DNA of 28,033 nt from an uncultured Bacteroidales bacterium (lineage in GTDB: Bacteria; Bacteroidota; Bacteroidia; Bacteroidales; P3): NCBI GenBank assembly GCA_947177315.1, contig CAMWTX010000003.1:1-28033 (forward strand). Direction: 5' to 3'. Shown here one piece after another: positions 1 through 8,602 of this stretch. A model generated the notes under the pieces. The model was not told the origin of the DNA and made no database searches. It saw only the letters and a list, made by a program, of their open reading frames with translations. Position 1 is the stretch's first letter, and each line of letters starts with the position of its first letter. A program made the position numbers and the translations under genes.

Positions 1-1087
1 AGAAGTGGGCGTGCTGGGCTACAAGCCCATTCCCTTGCAGGAAGTGAGCGCCGGAAATGTGGGCTATATCATTTCGGGCATCAAGACCTCGGTGGAAGTA
101 AAGGTGGGCGATACGATCACGCATGTGGACAAGCCCTGCAAGGAAGCCATCGACGGGTTCGAGAACGTAAAGCCCATGGTGTTCGCCGGGGTGTATCCGG
201 TAAGCCCCGACGATTACGAAGACCTGCGGGCATCCATCGAGAAACTGCAGCTCAACGATGCTTCGCTTACCTATGAACCCGAATCTTCGGTGGCCTTGGG
301 TTTCGGTTTCCGTTGCGGTTTCTTGGGCTTGCTGCACATGGAAATCATTCAGGAGCGTCTGGAACGCGAGTTCAATATGGATGTGATCACCACCGTACCC
401 AACGTTTCCTACAAGGTAACCACCACCAAAGGCGAAGTGATTGAGATCCACAACCCCTCGGGGCTTCCCGCGCCCAATTACATAGACCATATCGACGAAC
501 CCTATATCCGGGCGCAGATTATCACCAAGGCCGATTTTGTGGGTGCCATCATGAAGCTCTGCATCGACAAGCGCGGCATTCTCAAAAATCAGATATACAT
601 TACCACCGACCGCACCGAACTGACGTTCGAGATGCCGCTTTCCGAAATCGTGTTCGACTTTTACGACCGGCTCAAGAGCATTTCGAAAGGCTACGCCTCT
701 TTCGACTATTATCCCTGCGGTTACCAGCCTTCCAAACTGGTTAAGTTGGAAATCCTGCTCAACGGCGATACGGTGGATGCTCTTTCCACACTGATTTACC
801 AAGACAACGCCTATGCTTTCGGGCGGCGCATGTGCGAAAAACTCAAGGATTTGATTCCGCGCCAACAGTTCGATATAGCCGTGCAGGCGGCCATTGGTTC
901 CAAGATCATCGCCCGCGAAACCATCAAGGCGGTGCGCAAGGACGTAACGGCCAAGTGTTACGGCGGCGACATCTCGCGTAAGCGTAAGCTGCTCGAAAAG
1001 CAGAAAGAGGGCAAGAAGCGTATGCGTCAGGTGGGTAATGTGCAGGTGCCGCAATCGGCCTTCCTGGCAGTGCTCAAACTCGATTAG
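1..1087 (+). CDS. lepA: Elongation factor 4 (LepA), 3' part; 5' end outside window
   Basis: Ribosome-associated translational GTPase that acts on stalled or assembling ribosomes in the cytoplasm. The window opens inside the gene (reading frame begins at base 2), and about 361 of the usual roughly 595 residues are visible. The G domain is therefore missing and only the end of domain II onward is seen. Recognisable LepA signatures are the EF-G-like segment with GFGFRCGFLGLLHMEI, the PNVSYKVTTT stretch, and the LepA-specific C-terminal domain with CYGGDISRKRKLL and KEGKKRMRQVGNVQVPQ, which ends in AVLKLD as in complete family members. The C-terminus is intact and ends at TAG 1085-1087. The branching-enzyme gene follows after 19 nt and may be co-transcribed. 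No frameshift or odd residue is seen. Confidence 0.97.
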   Translation, partial: EVGVLGYKPIPLQEVSAGNVGYIISGIKTSVEVKVGDTITHVDKPCKEAIDGFENVKPMVFAGVYPVSPDDYEDLRASIEKLQLNDASLTYEPESSVALGFGFRCGFLGLLHMEIIQERLEREFNMDVITTVPNVSYKVTTTKGEVIEIHNPSGLPAPNYIDHIDEPYIRAQIITKADFVGAIMKLCIDKRGILKNQIYITTDRTELTFEMPLSEIVFDFYDRLKSISKGYASFDYYPCGYQPSKLVKLEILLNGDTVDALSTLIYQDNAYAFGRRMCEKLKDLIPRQQFDIAVQAAIGSKIIARETIKAVRKDVTAKCYGGDISRKRKLLEKQKEGKKRMRQVGNVQVPQSAFLAVLKLD

Positions 1088-1106
1088 CCGCATAAGCGGA
1101 GTGCAA

Positions 1107-3152
1107 GTGAAGAAACTGTTGCCCCTCATAGAAAAAGATTCCTGGCTCTGGCCGGTGGCGGATGTGGTGGAGCGCCGCCACAAGGCTTATTGCGATACCC
1201 GGAACCGGATAGAAAAGGAATGGGGCGGCCTCTACGATTTTGCTTCCGCACATCTTTATTTCGGGCTTCATTACCAAAAAGACAGCGATACATGGGTGTT
1301 CCGCGAATGGTTGCCCCAGGCGCGCCATGTTTTCCTGTGCGGCGATTTCAACGCCTGGGACCAGACTTCCCATGCCTTGCAACCCTTGCAGGGCGGTGTT
1401 TGGCAAATCGAGATACCGGCTTCTTCCGTGCCGGACCTGCGGCATCTTTCGCGCTACAAAATATATGTGCAGGATTGTAACGGACAATGGAAGATGCGGC
1501 TTCCCGCCTACACTTTCTATGCGGTTCAGGACGAACAGAGCAAGGATTTTTCGGCTGTGGTATGGCATCCCGAACCGGTGTTCCGTTGGGAGAGCGGGCA
1601 GGCGGAAATCCGTCCGCAGGCTGATTTTTCGCATACCACTCCCTTGATTTACGAGGCGCATATCGGCATGGCGCAGGAAAAGGAAGCGGTGGGCACTTAC
1701 GCCGAGTTCACGCAGAATGTCTTGCCACGCATCAAGGAAGCCGGCTACAATGTGGTGCAGCTTATGGGAATCGCCGAACATCCCTATTACGGCAGTTTCG
1801 GCTACCATGTGTCGAATTTCTTTGCGCCTTCCTCGCGTTTCGGCACGCCCGACGATTTGAAGAACCTTATCAAGACCGCCCATTCGATGGGCCTTTTTGT
1901 GGTGATGGACGTGGTGCACGCCCATTTTGTGGAAAACGTCAACGAGGGGCTCAACAAAATAGACGGCAGCGACGATTTATACAGTTACGGCGGATCTGCC
2001 GGCACGCATCCTTATTGGGGTTCGCGCATGTTTAATTTCGGCAGGGATGAGGTAAAGCGTTTTCTGCTTTCCAACCTGCGCTATTGGTTGGAGGAGTTCC
2101 ATTTCGACGGATTCCGTTTCGACGGCGTTACCGCCATGATTTACTACCATCGCGGCTATGTGGATAATTTCGGCACGTATCAGAATTATTTCGGTTCGGA
2201 AGTGGATGAAAACGCACTGGTATATCTGTCGTTGGCCAACGACCTCATTAAGGAGATGCGTCCCGGAACGGGTCTGAGCATTGCCGAGGAGGTAAGCGGG
2301 ATGCCGGGCATGACCGCCGCCACGCAGGAGGGCGGTTACGGTTTCGATTACCGGCTCTCGATGGGCATACCCGATTATTGGATTAAAATCATCAAGGAGC
2401 GCAAAGATGAAGAATGGGTGATGTCGGAACTTTGGAACACGCTTACCGACCGTATCTGTTCCGTGCCGCAGATTGCCTATTCCGAGAGTCACGACCAGGC
2501 TTTGGTGGGCGATCAGACCTTGGCTTTCCGTTTGATGGGGGCGGAGATGTACACGCAGATGTCGGTGGACTCGCACAGCCAGGAAATAGACCGGGGCATG
2601 GCCTTGCTCAAGATGATACGCCTTTTGAGCCTGTTTGCCGGTGCGGAGGGTGGGGGATACCTCAATTTTATGGGCAACGAGTTCGGCCATCCCGAATGGA
2701 TTGATTTTCCGCGTCCGGGCAACGGGCAGTCTTATCGCTACGCGCGCCGCCAGTGGAGTTTGGCCGATAACGGAGTTCTGCGATATAAGTTTTTGGCGCG
2801 TTTCGACCAAGCCATGTTGCGCCTGGCATCGGAATTGAACCTGCGTTGTTGCGCGCCGGCAAACCTGCTGTTGACGGACGAGGCCGGCAAAACCTTGGTG
2901 TTCGGTGTAAACGGAACACATCTTTTCGTGTTCAACTGGAATGTGAAGAACAGCGTTCCCGATTATAAGATTCCCGTAGAGACTCCCGGCCGATACCGTT
3001 TGGTGCTATGCAGTGATTCGGCTTGTTTCGGCGGTTTTTCGCGCGTGGATGAAAGCGGTTTCTTTTTCAGCCAGCCTGTCGGCTCCTCGCATCAACTCTC
3101 CATCTATAACGTGAACCGCACGGCCTTGGTGTTCGCCTTGGCGGAAGAGTAG
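1107..3152 (+). CDS. glgB: 1,4-alpha-glucan branching enzyme, GH13_8 (eukaryote-like) type
   Basis: Forms alpha-1,6 branches in glycogen by cutting and transferring alpha-1,4 glucan chains in the cytoplasm. An N-terminal CBM48-like module (VFREWLPQARHVFLCGDFNAWD) precedes a GH13 barrel. The barrel has region I DVVHAH (Asp268), the nucleophile in GFRFDGVTAM (Asp339), the acid/base in IAEEVSG (Glu394) and SESHDQ (Asp463), followed by a beta-sandwich C-terminus. The FRFDGVTAMIYYHRG form and the roughly 680-aa length match the GH13_8 subfamily that Bacteroidota share with eukaryotes, not the E. coli GH13_9 type. I chose GTG 1107 (681 aa) because it has GGAG five bases upstream and yields an N-terminus VKKLLPLIEKDSWL like family members. 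GTG 1101 is possible, and ATG 1038 lies inside lepA and is unlikely. The gene converges on lnt with only 5 nt between stop codons. Confidence 0.94.
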   Translation: MKKLLPLIEKDSWLWPVADVVERRHKAYCDTRNRIEKEWGGLYDFASAHLYFGLHYQKDSDTWVFREWLPQARHVFLCGDFNAWDQTSHALQPLQGGVWQIEIPASSVPDLRHLSRYKIYVQDCNGQWKMRLPAYTFYAVQDEQSKDFSAVVWHPEPVFRWESGQAEIRPQADFSHTTPLIYEAHIGMAQEKEAVGTYAEFTQNVLPRIKEAGYNVVQLMGIAEHPYYGSFGYHVSNFFAPSSRFGTPDDLKNLIKTAHSMGLFVVMDVVHAHFVENVNEGLNKIDGSDDLYSYGGSAGTHPYWGSRMFNFGRDEVKRFLLSNLRYWLEEFHFDGFRFDGVTAMIYYHRGYVDNFGTYQNYFGSEVDENALVYLSLANDLIKEMRPGTGLSIAEEVSGMPGMTAATQEGGYGFDYRLSMGIPDYWIKIIKERKDEEWVMSELWNTLTDRICSVPQIAYSESHDQALVGDQTLAFRLMGAEMYTQMSVDSHSQEIDRGMALLKMIRLLSLFAGAEGGGYLNFMGNEFGHPEWIDFPRPGNGQSYRYARRQWSLADNGVLRYKFLARFDQAMLRLASELNLRCCAPANLLLTDEAGKTLVFGVNGTHLFVFNWNVKNSVPDYKIPVETPGRYRLVLCSDSACFGGFSRVDESGFFFSQPVGSSHQLSIYNVNRTALVFALAEE

Positions 3153-3157
3153 CCCGT

Positions 3158-4810
3158 TTAGGCACCTCTTTTGAGCGCTTGCGGAAAGAAGCGGTAAAGC
3201 AGGCTGAACAACAGCAACAGCAGCGAGAAGAACAGGCATCCGCGACCCAAAATATCTCCGTAACGGGAATAGAAAGTAAGTTTCGTGTTGGCCAAGAGTT
3301 CCTGTCTTATGCAGTCGGGCTCACCATATTCCGTGGCTTGGAAAACCTGCCCTTTCTGATTGATGAAGCAGGAAATGCCGGTGTTGGCCGAGCGGGCCAC
3401 ATCGCGGCGGTTCTCCACGGCGCGCAAGCGGGCGTAGGCGGCGTGCTGGCGGTGTCCGGGCGAGTTGTTCCACCAGCCGTCGTTGGTGGAGACAAAAAGC
3501 AGTTGCGCCCCTTTGCGGACACTCCAGGCCACATAGTCGCCGAAAATGGACTCATAGCAGATGATATCCGAAAACTTGACGGAATCGCCGAAGACTTTCG
3601 GTTCGGGGTCTATGCCCAATGTTCCTGTGGTTCCTCCCATATCCACCGCCATTCTTTCGATAAAGCGCAGTTTGCCGGCAAAGGGCATGATTTCCACGCC
3701 CGGCGTGAGTTTCGACTTATGGTAGAGCGGAATGGGCGCAAGTGGGTCTTGGCCGATAACGATTACCGAGTTGTGCGCCCGGTAGAATTTTAAAGACGGG
3801 TCGTTGGTCCAGCGCAGGCGTCTTATGCCGGCTTGCGCCGAATCTTGCGGCGGCACGTGCGAATACGAAGAGATGCCCGCCACCAGCACGGCTTCTTTTC
3901 CTTGCAGGAACTGCCGGATACGGATTACCGAAGGGCAGAGGGCTATTTCGTCTTCCCAGATATTTTCCTGCAACATGCTTTCGGGCGTCACCACAAAACG
4001 GGTCTGCGGGCTCATTTGTTCCGAGGCCAGCAACAGCATCCGCGAGGCGGCATCGTGGGCGGAGATAAAGAACTGTTCTGAATAAGGGTCTATGTTGGGC
4101 TGAACCACCACCGTTTCCACGGGTTTCCCTTGCGGCTCATAGGTGGAGTACCTCAGGAGCGAGGCCGCCAGCGGAATCAGCACAAGGCAGGCCAGCGCCG
4201 CCAAAGGCCGCCACGGGAAAGGCAATCCTTCCTTTTTGTTCTTGCACCATGTTTTGAGCCAAGTCCAAACAAGCACATTGCAGGCCAGAATCCAAAGGCT
4301 TCCGCCCAGAACGCCGGTAATCTCGTACCATTGAATCCAGGCCGGAAAGTTGGCGAACACATTGCCGAGCGTGAGCCACGGCCAGGAAATATCCCAGTTG
4401 TGGTGAAAGAACTCAAAGCCGAGCCAATAGACAAAAAGGATAAACCAGCGTTTTTCGCCCGGGTGCAATATCCGGCTTCCGGCATGGAAAAGGCTGAACA
4501 CACACGCCATCAGCAGGGCATTGAGCGTTATGGCCAGCAGGGCGGCCGGCGTGGAATACCATATCCACCAGGTGGTGAGCGCGTTCCAAACCAAAAAAGT
4601 TACATACGAATAGCCGAAGATATGATAACGTACCCGTGATTTTTTGGGAAGATTTTCTTGTTCCCGTTGCCGGTGCAACACAAAATCTTCTACCGCCAGC
4701 AAGGGCACGAGCGCCACCAGCGCAAGCGGAGCGAAGCCGTGTGCGGGCCAGGCCGCTGACAGAAGCAGGCCGCTCAGCAGGGAAAGAAGCCAGAGATAGG
4801 TCTTTTTCAT
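3158..4810 (-). CDS. lnt: Apolipoprotein N-acyltransferase
   Basis: Inner-membrane enzyme that N-acylates the lipid-modified Cys of lipoproteins, the last step of lipoprotein maturation. The 550-aa product has about seven hydrophobic segments, mostly in residues 1-220 plus one at the C-terminus, around a periplasmic nitrilase-like domain. The nitrilase triad is present: Glu277 in VVTPESM, Lys365 in YHKSKLTPG and Cys418 in ICYESIFGD. The start was set at the ATG at 4808-4810 giving MKKTYLWLLS. An in-frame upstream start at 4861 adds 17 non-conserved residues and lies on top of the promoter candidate, so it is unlikely. It reads divergently from the C25 peptidase. A working Lnt implies triacylated lipoproteins in this organism. 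Confidence 0.94.
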   Translation of the reverse strand: MKKTYLWLLSLLSGLLLSAAWPAHGFAPLALVALVPLLAVEDFVLHRQREQENLPKKSRVRYHIFGYSYVTFLVWNALTTWWIWYSTPAALLAITLNALLMACVFSLFHAGSRILHPGEKRWFILFVYWLGFEFFHHNWDISWPWLTLGNVFANFPAWIQWYEITGVLGGSLWILACNVLVWTWLKTWCKNKKEGLPFPWRPLAALACLVLIPLAASLLRYSTYEPQGKPVETVVVQPNIDPYSEQFFISAHDAASRMLLLASEQMSPQTRFVVTPESMLQENIWEDEIALCPSVIRIRQFLQGKEAVLVAGISSYSHVPPQDSAQAGIRRLRWTNDPSLKFYRAHNSVIVIGQDPLAPIPLYHKSKLTPGVEIMPFAGKLRFIERMAVDMGGTTGTLGIDPEPKVFGDSVKFSDIICYESIFGDYVAWSVRKGAQLLFVSTNDGWWNNSPGHRQHAAYARLRAVENRRDVARSANTGISCFINQKGQVFQATEYGEPDCIRQELLANTKLTFYSRYGDILGRGCLFFSLLLLLFSLLYRFFPQALKRGA

Positions 4811-4858
4811 GGATTTGGGGGGCTGTAAACAGATGGAAAGCCGGTTACAGGCAAGAAG

Positions 4859-4890
4859 CAAAGATATGGATTAATATTCGTATCTTCACA
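4859..4890 (-). promoter_or_regulatory. Candidate Bacteroidota sigma-ABfr promoter for lnt
   Basis: On the minus strand the -7 element TATCTTTG (4866-4859) matches TAnnTTTG exactly. A TGTG (4890-4887) lies 20 nt upstream as a one-mismatch -33 element. Transcription would start about 40 nt before the lnt ATG. Pattern match only, no experimental support. Confidence 0.4.
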
Positions 4891-4912
4891 CTCCCGTTTT
4901 GGGGATACAGAA

Positions 4913-4918
4913 AAGGAG
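4913..4918 (+). promoter_or_regulatory. Ribosome binding site of the C25 peptidase gene
   Basis: AAGGAG nine bases before the ATG at 4928. This is a strong Shine-Dalgarno match, which is unusual because most genes in the window have only A-rich leaders. It supports the 4928 start. Confidence 0.55.
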
Positions 4919-4927
4919 TACTCTGTT

Positions 4928-7900
4928 ATGAAAATAAGAAATCTGTTTATTGCCGCTGTTTGCGGATTTGTTTTGGGCGGTGTTGTTTGTGCCCAGCAGA
5001 AGCGGGCTCTTTCCGTCAATCCGAGAATGGAAACCGTTTTGCGCATGGTTTCCGATTCCGAAAAAGGCGTGGAGTTCAACAACCGTCTGGGCGGTGTCGA
5101 TAAAGCGGAAACGTTTGTGTTGCCGGCGGCGGCCTATACGGTTCAGTCGGTGAATGGCATTCCGCAGACCTTTACCATTTTGTCTGTGCCGGATTATGCG
5201 TTTACCAACAAACAGGGCTTTCCGAAACTGCCGGTGCGTGTGGAACTGATGGAAGTTCCGCAGGGCGCGGTGCCCCGTGTGGTCTATGGCAAGGTGGCTT
5301 ATAAAGACATCGACCTGGCGAAAGCCGGTTACCCGCAGCCGCTCTATCCGGTGCAGCCTCCGGTAAGCAAGAGCGCCAAGGCGGCGCCCGATTTTGCCTA
5401 TGATGCCGAAGCCTACCGTGCCGACGGTTTTTTAGCGGACGGCAGCGATGAACTGGTGGAAGTAAAGGTGTTGGGCGAAATGCGGGCTACCCGTATTGCC
5501 AAAGTGGTGGTAAAACCCGTTCAGTACAATGCCGCCACGCATACCTTGCGTATCTATACCGTGCTCGATTTCGAAATCGTCTATGACCGGGCCGATTGGG
5601 ATGCCACTTATGCCAAAAAAGAACGCTACGCTTCATCGGCTTTCGGCCTGTTGCGCCACGAAGTGGTCAATCCCATAAAGACCAAGACGGTTTCCGCTGA
5701 AAAGCCGCTCCGCTATGTGATTGTGGCAAACCCCATGTTCAAGCAACCCTTGCAGACGTTTGTGGATTGGAAAACACGTTTCGGCTATGAAGTGGTGCAG
5801 GCTTATGTGGGTCAACCCGAAGTGGGAAATACGCCGGAAAGCATCCGTGCCTATCTGAAAGGCCTTTATGAAAATGCCACCGAAACCGAGCCCGCTCCCT
5901 CGTATGTGCTGTTTGTGGGCGATTTGGCGCAGCTTCCTACCAAAACCTATGGGAAAGCTGCCTGGGACGGTTCGGGTAAACACTATTCAGACCTGTATCT
6001 GTGCGAATATACGGGCGACCATTTTCCCGAAGTGCATTATGGCCGTATGTCGGCATCTTCGGTAGATGAACTGATACCGCAAATCAACAAGACCATCTAC
6101 ATGGAAAGCCTTGCTCCCGGACGGGCGGCTTTTCTGGATACCTGCGTGGCGGTGGCAGGCAGCGATAACGGACGATATGATTTCAGCCATCTCATTCCTA
6201 CCATAAATTACATCTGTAGGTACTACATGAAAGACACCTTGAACCGTCATGTTTACAAATACATTTATCCGGAATCAAGCGAAAAGGCGAAAGATATTAT
6301 CGGGCATTACAATAATGGAGCCTCTGTCGTCTTATATACGGCACATGGTGATCCGGACCGTTGGGTGGATCCACAGATCAGCGTATCTGATGTAGAGAGA
6401 TCATTCAATAATGTGGACAAATATCCGTTGACTATCGGCAATTGCTGCCTTACTGGCAAGTTCGATGAAAGCACCTGCTATGCCGAAGCCTTGTTGCGTA
6501 AAAAAGACGCGGGCGCGGTGGTTTATATCGGAGCCTCCGATGTAACCTATTTCGATCAGGATGTGTATTGGGCCATCGGCTATACGAACCGTCTGGTTTC
6601 GGGGGTGGTGCAGACTTACGAACAAACAGAATTGGGGGCTTTCGATGCCATGTATCATACACATGGCGAACCTTATAAAGATTGGGCGATGACCGCGCAC
6701 GAAATCGTTTATGCCGGCAATATGGCCGTGCAGCGTGCCAACCAGGATTTGGAAGACTATTATTGGGAAGTATATCATGTTTTCGGCGATCCCTCGTATA
6801 TGCCATATATGCAAAAAGCGGATTATCCGCAGGTGGATTGTCCGCGGACTTTGACGATAGGCGATGTTTCGATGGCGGTCAACACGGTTCCTTACGCACG
6901 GATTACCTTGAGCAAGGACAGTGTGATTTATGGTTTTGCCACGGCAGACAAGAACGGTTTGGCGGAAATAGAACTGAAAGGCATCGACAGTGCTTTTGTG
7001 TTGAACCTTACGGTGGCGGCGCAGAATTATCTGCCTTACCATGGCAAGGTGGAAGTGCTTGCGCCTACAGGCAAATACGTTACGGTTATCAAACAGGAAA
7101 TTCTCGATGAGGAAAACAATCCGGTAAAGAGCGGTCTGTATGGCCAAACTTACAAATTGCGTTATACCTTGCGCAATGTGGGGCGTTTGGATATTCATCG
7201 GGTGGATGCCCAAGTGGTGAGTCGGGATGAATATCTGAGCGTGGAGGATGCGGCTTATATGCTTTCGCAGACCTTGCATCCGGGAGAAGAAGCGGCTTTG
7301 GAACATGAATTTACCATTAGGATAGACCGGGATGTTCCCGACCAACATATCGTAAGGTTCTCTCTTGAGATGATGATGAACGAGGATGCCGACACTATCT
7401 TGACAAGAGAAGGCAAGTTGGCGGTGGAAGCCCCGGAATTCATGGTGGCGGAGTTCAAAATTGATGATTCCGCCGGCATCAGACCCAACGGGGTTATCGA
7501 CAATGGAGAAACGGTAAAGGCGGTGGTAACGTTTGTGAATTCGAGTGCCATCGATGCCGAAAATGCCAAGATGCGGGTATCTTCCTCGGCAGGGTATCTG
7601 AATCTTCCTGATTCGGTATTTGAAATAGACACTTTGGCAAGCGGAGAAAGAAAAACCGTTGCCTTTGAATACAGTGCCGAAAAGACAGATGCACATTACG
7701 GGGTTTATACTCTCGATTTCATTTTTGATATCAACGGCAGAAAATGCACCGCACAGGTTCAGTCGTATATCAATCCGATGGTGGAAACCTTTGAGACCGG
7801 AGATTTCTCGTTTGTGAAATGGGACAAGGCTTCCGACTGGGTTATCGACAACAGCAGGGCGCATCAAGGTGTTTACAGTGCTGCCAGCGCGGATATTTCC

Positions 7901-8491
7901 GACAATGCCAAGAGTACGCTTTCCATCGAGATAGACGTTCCTATGGACGATAGGGTAGGCTTCTACTTGATGACTTCTACCGAGATGATCAATGACAAAA
8001 TGGGTGACTTCCTTGAGTTCTACATTGATGCGAACCGTGTGGGACGCTGGGCAGGTATCGATGCCGACTGGCGTTATGCCGAATTTCCAGTGGAAGCCGG
8101 GCATCATACGTTGGCGTGGATCTATAAAAAAGACGCTTCCGAATACAAGGGTGCGGACAAGGTTTGGTTAGACGATATCCGTCTGCCGATAGGCTCGAAT
8201 GTGGCGAATGAAAAAACGGTACAAGCGGAACCTGCCCTGATGCAGGTAGTCCGTGCGGAGGCCGGTTTGTTGGAAGTGCGTTTTCAAAATAGCCTGTCTC
8301 TTTCGGGCAATCTGTACGTGGTCAACGCCATGGGGCAGCGGGTCAAGGCGCTTGCTTCCGGTCTGCGCGTGGATGCCGGAACGGGAACGCTTTCTTTCCC
8401 GCTGGAAGGCCTGGCCTCAGGCGTTTATATCCTCGTGTTTGAAAACGGCGCGGGAATCCGCCATGTGGCCAAGTTCGTGATAATCAAGTAG
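4928..8491 (+). CDS. Secreted gingipain-family (C25) cysteine peptidase with type A T9SS sorting domain
   Basis: Predicted extracellular or cell-surface cysteine endopeptidase of 1,187 aa. A signal peptide covers residues 1 to about 22 (cleavage near VCA-QQ). A propeptide-like region follows to about 255. The peptidase C25 domain spans about 260-630, with the catalytic pair at His473 (YTAHGD) and Cys507 (NCCLTGKF; Cys506 is adjacent), aligned with the His/Cys dyad of gingipains. After it come Ig/CARDB-like beta domains (about 640-945), a MAM/jelly-roll-like domain (about 950-1090, with FETGDFS near the start and VWLDDIRLP near the end), and a C-terminal sorting domain (about 1113-1187) with LYVVNAMGQRV, LASGVYILVF and a basic last strand. 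That tail marks a T9SS substrate that is cleaved and lipid-anchored. Substrate specificity cannot be read; it need not be Arg- or Lys-specific. The gene stands alone and reads divergently from lnt. Confidence 0.9.
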   Translation: MKIRNLFIAAVCGFVLGGVVCAQQKRALSVNPRMETVLRMVSDSEKGVEFNNRLGGVDKAETFVLPAAAYTVQSVNGIPQTFTILSVPDYAFTNKQGFPKLPVRVELMEVPQGAVPRVVYGKVAYKDIDLAKAGYPQPLYPVQPPVSKSAKAAPDFAYDAEAYRADGFLADGSDELVEVKVLGEMRATRIAKVVVKPVQYNAATHTLRIYTVLDFEIVYDRADWDATYAKKERYASSAFGLLRHEVVNPIKTKTVSAEKPLRYVIVANPMFKQPLQTFVDWKTRFGYEVVQAYVGQPEVGNTPESIRAYLKGLYENATETEPAPSYVLFVGDLAQLPTKTYGKAAWDGSGKHYSDLYLCEYTGDHFPEVHYGRMSASSVDELIPQINKTIYMESLAPGRAAFLDTCVAVAGSDNGRYDFSHLIPTINYICRYYMKDTLNRHVYKYIYPESSEKAKDIIGHYNNGASVVLYTAHGDPDRWVDPQISVSDVERSFNNVDKYPLTIGNCCLTGKFDESTCYAEALLRKKDAGAVVYIGASDVTYFDQDVYWAIGYTNRLVSGVVQTYEQTELGAFDAMYHTHGEPYKDWAMTAHEIVYAGNMAVQRANQDLEDYYWEVYHVFGDPSYMPYMQKADYPQVDCPRTLTIGDVSMAVNTVPYARITLSKDSVIYGFATADKNGLAEIELKGIDSAFVLNLTVAAQNYLPYHGKVEVLAPTGKYVTVIKQEILDEENNPVKSGLYGQTYKLRYTLRNVGRLDIHRVDAQVVSRDEYLSVEDAAYMLSQTLHPGEEAALEHEFTIRIDRDVPDQHIVRFSLEMMMNEDADTILTREGKLAVEAPEFMVAEFKIDDSAGIRPNGVIDNGETVKAVVTFVNSSAIDAENAKMRVSSSAGYLNLPDSVFEIDTLASGERKTVAFEYSAEKTDAHYGVYTLDFIFDINGRKCTAQVQSYINPMVETFETGDFSFVKWDKASDWVIDNSRAHQGVYSAASADISDNAKSTLSIEIDVPMDDRVGFYLMTSTEMINDKMGDFLEFYIDANRVGRWAGIDADWRYAEFPVEAGHHTLAWIYKKDASEYKGADKVWLDDIRLPIGSNVANEKTVQAEPALMQVVRAEAGLLEVRFQNSLSLSGNLYVVNAMGQRVKALASGLRVDAGTGTLSFPLEGLASGVYILVFENGAGIRHVAKFVIIK

Positions 8492-8493
8492 GG

Positions 8494-8525
8494 TTTCAGA
8501 TAATAATTTAATCTTTGTATTTTTG
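8494..8525 (+). promoter_or_regulatory. Candidate promoter of the frdCAB operon
   Basis: TATTTTTG (8518-8525) fits the Bacteroidota -7 element TAnnTTTG, and TTTC (8494-8497), exactly 20 nt upstream, is a one-mismatch -33 element. Spacing equals that of the other two promoter candidates in the window. It starts 3 nt after the peptidase stop codon and would give a leader of about 70 nt before frdC. Confidence 0.5.
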
Positions 8526-8534
8526 CAAGGGAAC

Positions 8535-8579
8535 GTTGCCGGTTATCGTGTTCCGCACCGATAATCGGCAGCCTTTTTT
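8535..8579 (+). terminator. Terminator-like hairpin in the frdC leader (possible attenuator)
   Basis: A stem of up to 14 bp pairs 8535-8548 with 8559-8572 around a 10-nt loop. It contains two G-U pairs, and a run of six T (8574-8579) follows at once. It sits after the frd promoter candidate and 24 nt before the frdC ATG. It could be the terminator of the peptidase gene, a conditional terminator of the frd operon, or both. GGAAC (8530-8534) is also complementary to GTTCC in the loop (8550-8554), so a pseudoknot is possible. Confidence 0.5.
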
Positions 8580-8602
8580 AGAAAATAAAACACAAAAGAA
8601 AT

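Noticed and set aside
4881..4888. TATCTTCA as a -7 element for the C25 peptidase
   Set aside because: It deviates from TAnnTTTG and has no TTTG about 20 nt upstream; the peptidase promoter is not identified.
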